Source: M3007 sp039804245 | Lineage (GTDB): Bacteria; Bacteroidota; Bacteroidia; Chitinophagales; Saprospiraceae | Assembly (NCBI GenBank): GCA_039804245.1 | Contig: JBDLWO010000061.1 | Coordinates: forward strand, 1 to 6,007 | Reading direction: 5' to 3' | Length of the DNA: 6,007 nucleotides | Part shown: positions 5,998 through 6,007 of the stretch, one piece after another | How positions within the stretch are numbered: position 1 is the stretch's first letter | Layout: each line of letters opens with the position of its first letter | Position numbers and translations under genes: made by a program | The notes under the pieces: generated by a model | Seen by the model: only the letters and a program-made list of their open reading frames with translations | Databases searched by the model: none | What the model was told of the DNA's origin: nothing

Positions 5998-6007
5998 CGC
6001 TGTCATA

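Overview
The window looks like Bacteroidota DNA. The support is a protein with a C-terminal type IX secretion (T9SS) sorting domain, three secreted proteins of the FISUMP type, genes without Shine-Dalgarno sites, and two promoters that fit the Bacteroidota consensus (TTTG, about 20 nt, TAnnTTTG). Genus cannot be read from the sequence. The coding DNA is clearly more GC-rich than the intergenic DNA.

Left part (1-500): the first 27 codons of a tyrosine recombinase (integrase) run off the left edge on the minus strand, with their own promoter. Then comes a 116-bp nested inverted repeat, a Rho-independent terminator, and a complete tRNA-Ser(UGA) gene with its own promoter, also on the minus strand. 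An integrase just beyond the 3' end of a tRNA gene is the usual layout at one end of an integrative element. The element would extend to the left, outside the window, and the nested repeat would lie in its attachment/regulatory end.

Right part (716-5997): four plus-strand genes. The first encodes a secreted protein of unknown function with a T9SS sorting domain. It is followed by three closely spaced paralogs (gaps 53, 41 and 19 bp) with one shared architecture: signal peptide, a conserved GFL(L/P)PR module of about 70 residues, one or three copies of a roughly 95-residue 'GGNGG' beta-rich repeat, then a C-terminal FISUMP domain. The middle paralog has three repeats, the outer two have one each. 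The spacing suggests an operon of exported proteins, probably surface-associated. Their molecular function is not known.

No defence system, CRISPR array or metabolic pathway is visible. The two points most worth following are the symmetric palindrome between the integrase and tRNA-Ser, and the expanding modular paralog array.
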